NCBI GenBank assembly: GCA_021324825.1
Contig: JAJPII010000037.1
Location: forward strand, 1-46,845
Source of the DNA: Spartobacteria bacterium
GTDB lineage: Bacteria; Verrucomicrobiota; Verrucomicrobiia; Chthoniobacterales; Chthoniobacteraceae
Direction of reading: 5' to 3'
DNA: 46,845 nt
Shown here: piece after piece, positions 19,131-27,899 of the stretch
Layout: the number at the start of each line of letters is the position of its first letter
How positions within the stretch are numbered: the stretch's first letter is position 1
Notes under the pieces: model-generated
Told to the model about the DNA's origin: nothing
Seen by the model: only the letters and a program-made list of their open reading frames with translations
Databases searched by the model: none
Made by a program: the position numbers and the translations under genes

Positions 19131-20818
19131 TGCCCGTCTTCGGCAATCCGCTCGGGTTCCTCGCGCTGGCGGCCATTCCGGCAATCCTGGCGATCCATTT
19201 CTTGCAGCGGGAATCGCGCCGCGTGGTCGCCAGCACCCTTTTCCTGCTGGAACACCTGGCGCCGGAAAGCGCGCAAGGGCGGCGCTTCCAGAGGCTCCGC
19301 TCCTCCGCGCAACTCTGGCTGCAACTGCTGGCGGCGCTCCTCGCGACGTGGCTGCTCGTCCAGCCGCGCTGGATCCGGCCAAACGCGGCGCAGCACGTCG
19401 TCCTGGTTCTGGACAGCACGGTCTCGATGCTCGCCTGCCGGGAGGCGATGTTGCAGGCGGTGGACGAGGACGCCGCCCGCATCGACCGCGCGGCGATTCA
19501 TACGGAATGGCAGCTCCTGGAATCCGATATGGCGAGGCCGACCCTCTACTCGGGCCCGAGCCGCAAGGCCCTGCTCGAGGCTCTCCGCGGCTGGAAGCCG
19601 CGCCTCGGGGCGCATGACCCGAATCCCGCGCTGGAGGCCGCGCAAAATCTCCTGGGCGGAAAGGGAACGCTCGTCTTCGTGAGCGACCGCAAGCGGCGAC
19701 TGCCGGACGGCGTCCGCCTCCTCGCAACGGGGCGTCCGTTCGACCACTGCGGTTTCGCGGGCGTCTCCGTCGAGGGGGCCCAATGGCGCGCGCTCGTCCG
19801 CAACAACGGCGCCGCCGCCCAGCGCCGCAACTGGTGGATCGAGGCCGGGGATAAAAAATCCGCCCCGCAAACGCTGGATATCCCCCCGGACGGGACGGTC
19901 GCCATAAACGGCTCCTTTCCGCCGGGCGCGAGCCGATGCGAACTGGTGATGGACGCGGACGCCTTCCCGCTGGACAGCCGCCTGCCGATGCTCCAGCCGC
20001 GGCTCAAGCGCCTCGCCGTCCGCCAGGACGCCGCGCCGCCGGAACTCGCGAGCTTCTTCCAGCAGTTCCTGAAGAGCGTCGAGCGCGTGGAAGCGCCGGC
20101 CCCCGTGGCGGACCTGGAACTCGCCGTTTACGATCCTCTCGCTCCCAAACTGCCGCCGGGCGCGGCCATCGTCTTTGTCGCCGATCCCGCTCCGCTCGAG
20201 AAATTCCCGCCCGGCGCCGTGGCCGCCGCGCCGGAGTCGCTGGCCGCGGACTTGAACTGGTCGGGCCTGCTCGTTCACGACAGCCTGAAAGTTCCCGCCC
20301 AACCCGGCGACCAGACGCTTGTCTGGCAGGGAGACCGTCCGCTGTTGTTCCTGAGACAGGAAGGCTCTTCCCCGCTCCTGGTGGTGAACTTCGACGTGCG
20401 CGCGTCGAACGCGGCGCGGCTCCCCGCTTTCGTGCTGCTGCTGCACCGCTTCGCGGAAGAGGTGCGCGCCGCCAAGGCCGCGCCGGAAGCCCGCAACTTC
20501 GAGACGAACGAACTCCTCGCGGTCGCGGCGAATCCCCATCTCCCGGCGCCGGTCATCGCCGGGTCCGCGGAACCGGCTTTGCGCGCTCCCGCCGAACCGG
20601 GATTCTTCCGCGTGGTGCAAGGCTCCGAAGAACGGGTGGACGGAGCCGCGAATTTCGCGGACGCGCGCGCGGCCGATTTCCGCCAGGCCTGCGCCGCCGA
20701 TGAGTTGCGCGCGGAGACGGCGCGAACGATCCAGAAAAACAGCCAGGCCGATCTCTTTGCGCCCGTGTGGATGCTCGCGCTGGGCGCCGCGATGCTTGGG
20801 AGCTGGAGGCGCCCGTGA
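19130..20818 (+). CDS. BatA-like membrane protein (aerotolerance regulator N-terminal domain)
   Basis: This 562-residue protein opens with the BatA/aerotolerance N-terminal signature: FGNPLGFLALAAIPAILAIH, a short basic loop with ASTLFLLEHL, and a second membrane helix ending in LVQPRW. A VWA-like domain with VLDSTVSM follows, then a long extracytoplasmic beta-rich part and a C-terminal membrane helix near 545-560. I chose the ATG at 19130 because it is coupled to the DUF58 stop and starts exactly at the family signature; upstream in-frame codons lie inside the DUF58 gene. It probably forms an envelope complex with DUF58, MoxR and the VWA protein downstream. Confidence 0.9.
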   Translation: MPVFGNPLGFLALAAIPAILAIHFLQRESRRVVASTLFLLEHLAPESAQGRRFQRLRSSAQLWLQLLAALLATWLLVQPRWIRPNAAQHVVLVLDSTVSMLACREAMLQAVDEDAARIDRAAIHTEWQLLESDMARPTLYSGPSRKALLEALRGWKPRLGAHDPNPALEAAQNLLGGKGTLVFVSDRKRRLPDGVRLLATGRPFDHCGFAGVSVEGAQWRALVRNNGAAAQRRNWWIEAGDKKSAPQTLDIPPDGTVAINGSFPPGASRCELVMDADAFPLDSRLPMLQPRLKRLAVRQDAAPPELASFFQQFLKSVERVEAPAPVADLELAVYDPLAPKLPPGAAIVFVADPAPLEKFPPGAVAAAPESLAADLNWSGLLVHDSLKVPAQPGDQTLVWQGDRPLLFLRQEGSSPLLVVNFDVRASNAARLPAFVLLLHRFAEEVRAAKAAPEARNFETNELLAVAANPHLPAPVIAGSAEPALRAPAEPGFFRVVQGSEERVDGAANFADARAADFRQACAADELRAETARTIQKNSQADLFAPVWMLALGAAMLGSWRRP

Positions 20819-23316
20819 TCCATCTGGGCGCGCCCTCCTGGCTTCTGCTCCTCCCCGCGGCGGCTTTTCTCGTCGGGCGACTGGCTCCGCTGCGCCTCTT
20901 TTGTCTCGCGTTGCTGATCCTGCTTTTGACCGATCCGCAAATCCGCCGCCTCGGGCGCGGCCTGGACCTGTGGGTGCTGGAGGATCAATCCGCCTCCGCG
21001 GCGGACACGCTGGCCCTGCACCGGCAGGAGATCGAGACGCTTCTCGAGCGTTCGCGCGGCGCGGACGACCGGATCATCTATGCCGACTATGCCAGCCTCG
21101 CCCAACTCCGCGAGGAAGCGGACGAGATGTCGCCCCGGCAACGGCAGCTCACGCGCACGAACCTCGCCCTGCAATTCGCGCTCGCACGCATGGCGCCGGA
21201 TCGCGCGGCCCGCATCCTCCTGGTCACGGACGGCTACTCCACGGAGCCGCTCTCCGACGCGGCGGAACGCCTCAACCGCCAGCAGGTCGCGCTCGATTAC
21301 CGGCTCCTGATCTCGCCGGACGCCGCGGACTACCGCGTCGGGCGTTTCGACCTGCCGGTGCGCGCGCAGACCGGCGAGCCGTTCCTCCTGGAAACCGAAA
21401 TCGACGGCCAGCCCGACGGCCCCGTCCATCTGCAAATCCTCCGGGACGGCGCGCCGATAGGCCAAAGCGAGGCGGATGTCAAAGACGGCAAGGCGGTGGT
21501 GCGATTTACGGATCGCCTGCCGCAAACGGGGGCGCACCGTTACACCGCCGTTCTTTCCGCGGCCAATGACGCCCATGCCGGGAACAATCGCGCGGAGAAA
21601 TGGATCGAGATAACCGGCGGCCCGCGCATCCTCCTCGTCACGGCGTATGCGGAGGATCCGCTCGCCGCTGTCCTGCGCTCGCAGGGATTCGACGTTCAGA
21701 CAGTTGACCCGCGCGCGGCGCACGTCGGGCAGCTTTCCGGCGCGCGCGCCATCATCCTGAACAACGTCCCCGCCTGGCAATTCCAACCCGAGTTCCTGCA
21801 GGCCCTCGATTTCTATGTTCGCTCGCAAGGGGGCGGCTTGCTGATGGCGGGCGGAAAGCAGTCGTTCGGCTCGGGCGGCTATTTTGAATCGCCGGTGGAC
21901 TCGCTGCTGCCCGTCTCGATGGAGCTTCGCACCGAGCAGAGAAAATTGGCGGTGGCCATGTCCATCGTCCTGGACCGCTCCGGCAGCATGGCGGCGTCGG
22001 TCGCGCCGGGAGTGGAGAAGATCGACCTGGCGGACGAAGGCTCGGCGCGCTCGATCGGCCTTCTCGGCGCGATGGACGCTGTCAGCGTTTTCGCCGTGGA
22101 TACGCAGCCGCACGAGATCGTGCCCCTCACCGGCCTCGGCGGGAACCGGCAGCCGCTCATCGACGCCGTGCGGCGCATCACCAGCAGCGGCGGCGGCATC
22201 TGCGTCCCCACCGGGTTGCGGGCCGCCTGGAACTCCCTGAAACAGGCGCCGGCGGGCCAGCGCCACGTGGTGCTCTTCGCCGACGCGAACGACGCCACCC
22301 AGGAACTCGGCGATTACCCGTCGCTGATCAAGGACATGGTGCGCGACGGCATCACCATCAGCGTCATCGGCCTCGGCCGCGACAGCGATTCCGGCGGCAA
22401 CTTCCTGCGCGAAGTGGCGCAGCTTGGAAAGGGCCGCGTCTTTTTCAACGAGAACGCTTCCGATCTCCCCGCGATCTTCTCCCAGGAAACCGTGGCCGTG
22501 GCGCGCTCGGCTTTCATCCAGGAACCGGTGAAAGTGAAACCCGCCGCCGGCTGGCTCGCGCTGGCCGCGCGCCCCCTTCCCTGGCCGGACGCCGTGGACG
22601 GCTACAACCTCAGCTACATGAAGCCGGATGCCACGGCGGCCGCCTTTTCCGGGGACCAATACCACGCGCCGCTCGCCGCCTTTTGGCAGCGGGGCGCCGG
22701 CCGGGTGGCCGCGGTCTCGTTTCCGCTCGGCGGCGAGTTTTCCGCGAGGACGCGTTCCTGGGATCATTACGCGGACTTTGTCCAGACGCTCGCCCGCTGG
22801 CTCGGGGGCGAGCAGCCGCCGCCCGGCATCGCCCTGAAAACGCGCCTGGCCGGCACGCAACTGCGGCTCGATCTGTACCACGACGCTTCCTGGGAACCGC
22901 GGTTTGCCCAGGCGGCCCCGCGCATCCTGCTCGCCGAAGAGGGAGCGGCCGGTTCGCGCGAATTGGTCTGGCGACGCTTTTCCCCGGGCCATTATGCCGC
23001 CACCGCAGACCTGGCGCCGGAGCGGTGGGCGCGCGGCGTCGTGCAGGCCGCCAATTTCACCCTGCCATTCGGCCCGGTCGTCGCGGGCGGCAGCATCGAG
23101 TGGGCGTTCGACCGCGCCCGACTCCTGGAGTTGCAAGGCGTCGCCAGGGCCACCGGCGGCGTCGAGCGGCTCGACCTGGCGCGGATATGGAAGGCCCCGC
23201 GCCGTCCCGCGTATTACAGTCCCCGCAACCTTTTGCTCTCGCTGCTCCTGGCGGCTTTCCTCGCGGATGCGCTCGAAGCGCGCATCGGGCGGCGGCGCGT
23301 CAGCGCGATTCGATGA
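20815..23316 (+). CDS. VWA domain membrane protein with glutamine amidotransferase-like domain
   Basis: This 833-residue protein starts with GTG overlapping the previous stop (GTGA). Two membrane helices at the N-terminus (about 8-40) lead into a VWA-like segment (LWVLEDQSASAADTL). A GATase-like domain follows (about 265-375: RILLVTAYAEDPL ... GGLLMAGGKQSFGSGGY). A second VWA domain has the MIDAS motif DRSGS at Asp387. A C-terminal membrane helix ends the protein. This two-domain chimera is typical of the last gene of Verrucomicrobia/Planctomycetes Bat-like operons. The 3' end overlaps the convergent glycosidase gene by 17 nt. Role: probably protein-protein or metal-dependent adhesion in the envelope complex; not experimentally defined here. 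Confidence 0.92.
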   Translation: MIHLGAPSWLLLLPAAAFLVGRLAPLRLFCLALLILLLTDPQIRRLGRGLDLWVLEDQSASAADTLALHRQEIETLLERSRGADDRIIYADYASLAQLREEADEMSPRQRQLTRTNLALQFALARMAPDRAARILLVTDGYSTEPLSDAAERLNRQQVALDYRLLISPDAADYRVGRFDLPVRAQTGEPFLLETEIDGQPDGPVHLQILRDGAPIGQSEADVKDGKAVVRFTDRLPQTGAHRYTAVLSAANDAHAGNNRAEKWIEITGGPRILLVTAYAEDPLAAVLRSQGFDVQTVDPRAAHVGQLSGARAIILNNVPAWQFQPEFLQALDFYVRSQGGGLLMAGGKQSFGSGGYFESPVDSLLPVSMELRTEQRKLAVAMSIVLDRSGSMAASVAPGVEKIDLADEGSARSIGLLGAMDAVSVFAVDTQPHEIVPLTGLGGNRQPLIDAVRRITSSGGGICVPTGLRAAWNSLKQAPAGQRHVVLFADANDATQELGDYPSLIKDMVRDGITISVIGLGRDSDSGGNFLREVAQLGKGRVFFNENASDLPAIFSQETVAVARSAFIQEPVKVKPAAGWLALAARPLPWPDAVDGYNLSYMKPDATAAAFSGDQYHAPLAAFWQRGAGRVAAVSFPLGGEFSARTRSWDHYADFVQTLARWLGGEQPPPGIALKTRLAGTQLRLDLYHDASWEPRFAQAAPRILLAEEGAAGSRELVWRRFSPGHYAATADLAPERWARGVVQAANFTLPFGPVVAGGSIEWAFDRARLLELQGVARATGGVERLDLARIWKAPRRPAYYSPRNLLLSLLLAAFLADALEARIGRRRVSAIR

Positions 23317-25051
23317 CATGCCGCCCGGCCCTGACGCCATCCAGGCTCAAAGCGGGTTTCCCATCCAGCCAGACTTGCCCGCCCAGGCGCCGGGGCGGCA
23401 CGATGCGCGCGTTCGCGTTCGGAGGGAGTTCGATTTCCAGCCTGAAAACAGCGCCGTTGCCGATGTTCAACGAGACGGGGCCGATGGCGGTCGGGACCTT
23501 GCCGCGCACCCATTTTAACCCGCCGGGCTGGGGGGCGACCAGGATTTTGGACGAGCCGGGTTCAAGCGGGCGCACGCCGAGGACGAACCGCGAAAGAATG
23601 TTCGCGGGCGCCGCGCCCCAGGCGTGGTTCCAGGTCAGGTTATTCTTGTATTTCGGGTCCCAGGCTTCCAGCGTCATCGTCGAGCCGAGGTCCAGCATAT
23701 GCCCCCAGCTCCGGTCGCTTTTGGACGCCATGAGTTGCACGGCATAGCCGTCCCTGCCCGCCTTGAACAACCCCTCGAGCAGATATTGCGCGCCGTAGAC
23801 GCTGCACGCCATCCCGCGCGATTGCACAAAATCGGCGACCCGCGCGACCCGGTCCTCGGGCGCGAGGCCGAAGGCCAGGGCGAACATATTCGCGTGCAGC
23901 GAAGCGTGCGCGCCGCCTTCCCCGTCGGTGTAAACGCCGCGCATGGGATCGAAGAAAACGCGGTTGAACGCTTCATAGACCTGCTTCGCTTTCGCCTCGA
24001 AATCGCGCGCGTCGTCCTCCTTGTTCAAGGCGCGCGCGAGCAGCGCCATCTTCCCGAGCGCGTGATAGTAGAAGGCGTTGACGACGGTGTTGTATTCGGG
24101 CCCGAGTTGCCGGTCGCCGGGAAATTGTCTTCCGTTGTTGTAGCCGTCGCGCTCGCCGGCCGGCCAATCCACGATCGCGCCCGCGCGCAACAAGCCGTCG
24201 CCCCGCGCCTTGCCCGTCAGCAGCTTGCCTTTCAACTCTTCGTAATGATCCCGCGCAAGCTCCGGATCGCCGGTCGCCTCGTAATCCTCCGCGGCGATCA
24301 TCGGCATGTGAAAACTCCATTCGGTCGGCCACGTCGGGTGTTTCAACAAATACTCGAAGGTGGCGCGCGCGACGCGCGGATCAAGGTCGCAGGCGTAGTG
24401 CGTCAACTGCGCGATGTACGCGTCCGCCTCGTAAGGCGTGCGCTCGCGGTCGCCGTCGATGTAAACGCCGAACGCCGTGGCCGCCTCGATGGTGTGCTTG
24501 CAGAGCTTCCACACGGCGTTCAGCGTTTCGTCCGCGCATTCGAAGCCCGATGCGTTTTCGTCGAAGGGCGCGTGCACGAACAACTGCCGGACGCCCGACC
24601 TCTCCAGCGCCGACGCCGGGCCTTCGATCTCCGCGTAGCGAAACGGCGCGATCTCCCCCGCCCCCGGCGCCTTGGCGGTGACCGCCCCCCTGGGAAGTTT
24701 CCCGGGGGGGATGTCGAGTTGATAAGCGCGCCTGCCCGGTTGCACGGCCAGCGGCACTTCGCGGAAGCTCACGCTGCCGCCGGGGTTGCGGTCGATCGCG
24801 CCGTTCGCGCCGAGCTTTTCCCCCAGGCGCACTTTCCATGCGCCCGGGGACGGATCGGCGGGAAACTCGATCCTCAACCCGCCGAATGCGTCCTGCCCGA
24901 AATCGGCGAAATAGACGCCGTTCTCCCGCTTCTCAAAGCGCGCCGGTTCGACGGGAGTGACTTCAAGTTTGACGGGCTCGCCCGCGCCCGCGGCAAGCGC
25001 AAGAAGAAGCGCAAGCGCACCGCGTGCAACGTAACTGCGCTTGCTGGTCAT
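23300..25051 (-). CDS. secreted GH78-like alpha-L-rhamnosidase family protein
   Basis: This 583-residue protein has a signal peptide (about 1-24), an N-terminal beta domain (about 25-160) and an (alpha/alpha)6-type catalytic region. The acid motif DGDRERTPYEAD (199-210) resembles the GH78 DxxxRER motif. The region EAWDPKYKNNLTWNHAWGAAP corresponds to the second conserved GH78 block near the active site, and a C-terminal beta-sandwich follows. It should hydrolyse terminal alpha-L-rhamnosyl or related bonds of plant or microbial polysaccharides outside the cytoplasm. At 583 residues it is shorter than many GH78 enzymes, lacking extra N-terminal domains. It is divergent from the flavoprotein gene (67 bp) and overlaps the VWA gene 3' end. 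Confidence 0.88.
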   Translation of the reverse strand: MTSKRSYVARGALALLLALAAGAGEPVKLEVTPVEPARFEKRENGVYFADFGQDAFGGLRIEFPADPSPGAWKVRLGEKLGANGAIDRNPGGSVSFREVPLAVQPGRRAYQLDIPPGKLPRGAVTAKAPGAGEIAPFRYAEIEGPASALERSGVRQLFVHAPFDENASGFECADETLNAVWKLCKHTIEAATAFGVYIDGDRERTPYEADAYIAQLTHYACDLDPRVARATFEYLLKHPTWPTEWSFHMPMIAAEDYEATGDPELARDHYEELKGKLLTGKARGDGLLRAGAIVDWPAGERDGYNNGRQFPGDRQLGPEYNTVVNAFYYHALGKMALLARALNKEDDARDFEAKAKQVYEAFNRVFFDPMRGVYTDGEGGAHASLHANMFALAFGLAPEDRVARVADFVQSRGMACSVYGAQYLLEGLFKAGRDGYAVQLMASKSDRSWGHMLDLGSTMTLEAWDPKYKNNLTWNHAWGAAPANILSRFVLGVRPLEPGSSKILVAPQPGGLKWVRGKVPTAIGPVSLNIGNGAVFRLEIELPPNANARIVPPRRLGGQVWLDGKPALSLDGVRAGRHVIESR

Positions 25052-25118
25052 GCTGAATTGTGCCTCGGGGGAATTTGTTTTGGAAAGCTCATCTTACTCG
25101 CGGCAGACTGTTTGCGAC

Positions 25119-26321
25119 ATGACCGATGTTACCGTAATTGGCGCGGGCGCCGCGGGCCTGATGTGTGCAAGCGTGGCCGGCCGGCAAGGGCGTTCCGTCG
25201 TATTGCTGGAGAGGGGCGCGCGAATCGGCGCCAAGATTCTCATCTCCGGAGGCGGCAGATGTAATTTCACCAATCGCGACGCCGGTCCCGAGAATTATCT
25301 GTCGTCCAATCCGGATTTCTGCAAGTCGGCGCTCGCGCGCCATACGCCGCACGATTTCATCGCGCTCGTGGAAGAGCACGGCATCGCCTGGCACGAAAAG
25401 AAGCTCGGCCAGCTTTTTTGCGATCACAGCTCGCGCGACATCGTGGCGATGCTGGAGCGCGAGTGCGAGGCGAGCCGGGTCGAGATCAGGACCGGCGTGA
25501 AGGTCGGAGCGGTTCGACGCGCCCGGGCGGACGCGGGTTTCCTCGTGGAGACGGCGGACGGTTCCATGGAGACCAAGCGCCTGGTGATCGCAACGGGCGG
25601 CCTCTCCCTGCCCAAACTCGGGGCGACCGACTTCGCGTACGCCGTCGCGCGCCAGTTTGGATTGAACATTCTGCCTCCCCGCGCCGGGCTGGTGCCGTTC
25701 ACGTTCGGAGGCGAGGCGCTCGCTTTTTGCCGCGCGCTCAGCGGCGTCTCCGCAGCCTGTTCGGTGCGGCTGGAGGAGAACGGAACGCGCGGGTCGCGCT
25801 CCGCCGGCTTCACGGAGAATCTTCTCTTCACGCATCGCGGCCTGAGCGGCCCGGCGATGCTGCAAATTTCCTCCTATTGGCAGCCGCCCATGGGCGTGTG
25901 CGTCAATCTGTTCCCCGACGGCGGCGCCCGCGCGTGGCTGGAGGAAAATCACGCCTCCGGCATGCAACTCAACAACCTCCTCTCGCGCCGGCTTCCCGAA
26001 CGGCTCGCGTCCGCGTGGTGCGCGGCGTCGGGAGCGGCCCGGATCATGCGCGCGCATCGTCCTTCCGATCTCAATGAACTGGCGCGCCGCCTCGAGAACT
26101 GGACGCTCCATCCGGCCGGCACGGAGGGCTACATGACCGCGGAGGTGACGGTCGGCGGCATCGACACGCGCGATCTCAACTCGAAGACCATGGAGGCCCG
26201 GACGGCGCCGGGACTCTATTTTATCGGCGAGGCCCTGGATGTCACCGGCTGGCTGGGCGGCTACAATTTCCAATGGGCATGGGCCTCGGGACACGCGTGC
26301 GGACTGGCGGTGGCGTCGTGA
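25119..26321 (+). CDS. NAD(P)/FAD-dependent oxidoreductase, YhiN/HI0933 family
   Basis: This 400-residue flavoprotein has the Rossmann motif VIGAGAAGLMCA at the N-terminus, the family signature SGGGRCNFTN, GGLSLPKLGATD in the middle, and the C-terminal block EVTVGGIDTRDLNSKTME followed by GLYFIGEALDVTGWLGG. All are diagnostic of the HI0933-like family, whose physiological substrate is poorly defined. I chose ATG 25119 because the Rossmann strand follows directly; the frame stays open upstream (25041) but the extra residues overlap the glycosidase start and do not resemble the family. The stop overlaps the following GTG (GTGA), so the YkgJ-type gene is coupled to it. Confidence 0.94.
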   Translation: MTDVTVIGAGAAGLMCASVAGRQGRSVVLLERGARIGAKILISGGGRCNFTNRDAGPENYLSSNPDFCKSALARHTPHDFIALVEEHGIAWHEKKLGQLFCDHSSRDIVAMLERECEASRVEIRTGVKVGAVRRARADAGFLVETADGSMETKRLVIATGGLSLPKLGATDFAYAVARQFGLNILPPRAGLVPFTFGGEALAFCRALSGVSAACSVRLEENGTRGSRSAGFTENLLFTHRGLSGPAMLQISSYWQPPMGVCVNLFPDGGARAWLEENHASGMQLNNLLSRRLPERLASAWCAASGAARIMRAHRPSDLNELARRLENWTLHPAGTEGYMTAEVTVGGIDTRDLNSKTMEARTAPGLYFIGEALDVTGWLGGYNFQWAWASGHACGLAVAS

Positions 26322-26815
26322 AGAAAAAGCGTCCAAACCAAGCCGATGCGCTCGATGAAGTCCGCGCCGTTTACCGGGATTTGGAAAGACGTCCGATTGA
26401 TCGCGGCTGCCGCAGGCTCACGGAATGTTGTGCGTTCCGCGTGACGGGTCGCACGCCGCAACTCACGCGCGGCGAAGCAATCGTCGCCGCCAAAGCCCTG
26501 CGGGCCTCGGGGCGCAAAGCCCTGCCGGAACGCGCGGACGGCGCGTGCCCGTTGCTTCGCGAAGACGGCAAATGCCTCATTTACCAGGACCGGCCTTTTG
26601 GCTGCCGCACGCATTTCTGCGCGGCGGCGGGCGGCCCGTATGCGCGCAACGAAGTGCTCGATCTCATCCGGCGCCTCGAAGCGGCGGATGAACGGCTGGA
26701 CGGCTCCGGCCCGCGGGGTTTGCCCGCGGCCGTCCGCGACGAATTGCGACTCTTGGGGCAGGTTACTTGTCCCGCGGCGCGGCGATGTAAGCGCGCCAGC
26801 CGCCGTATTGCGTGA
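26318..26815 (+). CDS. YkgJ family cysteine-cluster protein
   Basis: This 165-residue protein starts at GTG overlapping the flavoprotein stop. The cysteine pattern CC ... GACPLLREDGKCLIYQDRP ... CRTHFC matches the zinc/iron-chelating YkgJ (CxxCxxCC-type) family, with the typical IYxxRPxxCR core. Some of the first Cys positions of the family (the CxxC before CC) seem replaced: RGCRRLTECC. Function in the family is not established; metal binding is inferred. The last 17 codons lie antisense to the end of the next gene (overlap 26763-26815), so the true C-terminus may be dispensable. Confidence 0.82.
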   Translation: MKKKRPNQADALDEVRAVYRDLERRPIDRGCRRLTECCAFRVTGRTPQLTRGEAIVAAKALRASGRKALPERADGACPLLREDGKCLIYQDRPFGCRTHFCAAAGGPYARNEVLDLIRRLEAADERLDGSGPRGLPAAVRDELRLLGQVTCPAARRCKRASRRIA

Positions 26816-27152
26816 TCTCCCGGCCCGTCTCGCAGAGAGCCGCTTCGCCCAACACGCCCAATACTTCCCGCCCGTCGCCAAGCCGGACTTTGCCGACGCA
26901 GAGACCCGCGGGTTCCTTCAACAAGATGGCGGCCACGCCCTCGGGCGGAACGGACCACACTTCCACCGCGACGGCCGCGCCGCCTTGTGCGACGCGCAGC
27001 ATGGCCGGGTGCCGATCTTCGATCGACCAGAGGCGATAGGCCCGCGCAGTGACGGTTTCTTCGACAAACGCCGCGCCGGCTTCGAGCAGATTCGGATTAA
27101 GCTCCAGCCCTCGCATGAGGGTGCCGTTGACGGCGAGGAGCACGCCGGTCAT
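26763..27152 (-). CDS. free-standing allophanate hydrolase C-terminal domain protein
   Basis: This 129-residue protein matches the C-terminal domain of allophanate hydrolases (AtzF/DUR1,2 type): [17 protein letters not shown] at the start, [10 protein letters not shown] in the middle, and [13 protein letters not shown] at the end. In full-length enzymes this domain follows the amidase domain and, in the yeast enzyme, handles the second, decarboxylating step of allophanate breakdown. Here it stands alone and is translationally coupled (ATGA, 27149-27152) to the biuret hydrolase gene, whose product is allophanate. I chose ATG 27152 because everything in frame upstream is antisense-frame noise within biuH. 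No amidase half is present in the window. Confidence 0.85.
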   Translation of the reverse strand: MTGVLLAVNGTLMRGLELNPNLLEAGAAFVEETVTARAYRLWSIEDRHPAMLRVAQGGAAVAVEVWSVPPEGVAAILLKEPAGLCVGKVRLGDGREVLGVLGEAALCETGREITQYGGWRAYIAAPRDK

Positions 27153-27829
27153 CGGACCGCGGCGATGAACGCGGCGGAGTCCGCCACGGCGCCGAACACG
27201 CCTCCCTGCATCTTGATCATCTTCAGCGCGGCGAGATGGTTTCCGTAGTCGGTGGCTCCGGTGCAATCGGAGAGGAGCAGGCATTCGTAGCCGCGGTCGT
27301 TGGCCTCGCGCATGGTGGTGTGGACGCAGACGTCGGTCGTGATGCCCGTGAGGATGAGGTTGCGCACCCGCATCCGTTGCAGGATGAGGTCCAGATCGGT
27401 GGCGTAGAACGACCCCTTCCCCGGTTTGTCGATGATCACTTCGCCCTCGAGGGGTCGAAGTTCCGGGATGATGTCCCACCCATCCTCCCCGCGCACCAGG
27501 ATGCGTCCGCACGGCCCCGCGGCGCCTATCGCGGCTCCTATGCGCGCGCTGCGCCAGAGCTTGTTCTCCGGCAAGTCGGCGAGGTCGGGCCGGTGGCCTT
27601 CGCGCGTGTGGATGACGTGGAAGCCCTTGGCGCGCGCGGCGTCGAGCACGCGCCGGATCGGTTCTATCGGGGCGCGCGTCAGAGAAAGGTCATAGCCCAT
27701 CTTGTCGACATAACCGCCGAAGCCGCAGAAGTCGGTCTGCATGTCGATGACGATGAGCGCCGTGTTCTCCGGACGCAGGTCGCCGTCGTACGGATAAGGA
27801 TAGGGATCGGCCTCTATGGAAGAGTTCAT
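27149..27829 (-). CDS. biuH: biuret hydrolase (biuret amidohydrolase)
   Basis: This 226-residue cysteine hydrolase of the isochorismatase-like family should convert biuret to allophanate plus ammonia in the cytoplasm. The Asp-Lys-Cys triad is visible as Asp29 in VIDMQTDF, Lys135 in DKPGKGSF and Cys168 in TTDVCV. The sequence closely follows my recollection of Rhizobium BiuH, including the N-terminal [41 protein letters not shown]-like [11 protein letters not shown] and KMQGGVFG (Gln208). The recalled Rhizobium triad positions are all exactly seven residues higher. It is coupled to the allophanate-hydrolase-like domain gene. A strong hairpin lies just upstream of the ATG. Substrate assignment is by similarity. 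Confidence 0.88.
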   Translation of the reverse strand: MNSSIEADPYPYPYDGDLRPENTALIVIDMQTDFCGFGGYVDKMGYDLSLTRAPIEPIRRVLDAARAKGFHVIHTREGHRPDLADLPENKLWRSARIGAAIGAAGPCGRILVRGEDGWDIIPELRPLEGEVIIDKPGKGSFYATDLDLILQRMRVRNLILTGITTDVCVHTTMREANDRGYECLLLSDCTGATDYGNHLAALKMIKMQGGVFGAVADSAAFIAAVR

Positions 27830-27838
27830 ATCGGAAAG

Positions 27839-27875
27839 GGGCGCCGTCCGGCCAATCGGCTCCCGGACAGCGCCC
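27839..27875 (-). terminator. 13-bp hairpin between outer-membrane gene and biuH
   Basis: Arms 27839-27851 and 27863-27875 pair over 13 positions with one C/A mismatch and an 11-nt loop. On the minus strand it follows the outer-membrane protein stop by 24 nt and is followed by a short TTT, 9 nt before the biuH start codon. It could be an imperfect terminator, an attenuator, or a structure hiding the biuH start. No proper T-tract is present, so the terminator label is provisional. Confidence 0.45.
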
Positions 27876-27899
27876 GTTATGGCAAATTCCGCGTCCCGA

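Noticed and set aside
20275..23340. Minus-strand open frame of 1021 codons
   Set aside because: High GC third positions make long antisense frames; it lacks any recognisable domain and lies opposite the BatA-like and VWA genes, whose domains are clear.
27153..27512. 120-residue extension of the allophanate-hydrolase-like protein
   Set aside because: It is the other frame of biuH (His/Arg-rich noise); the family start fits ATG 27152.
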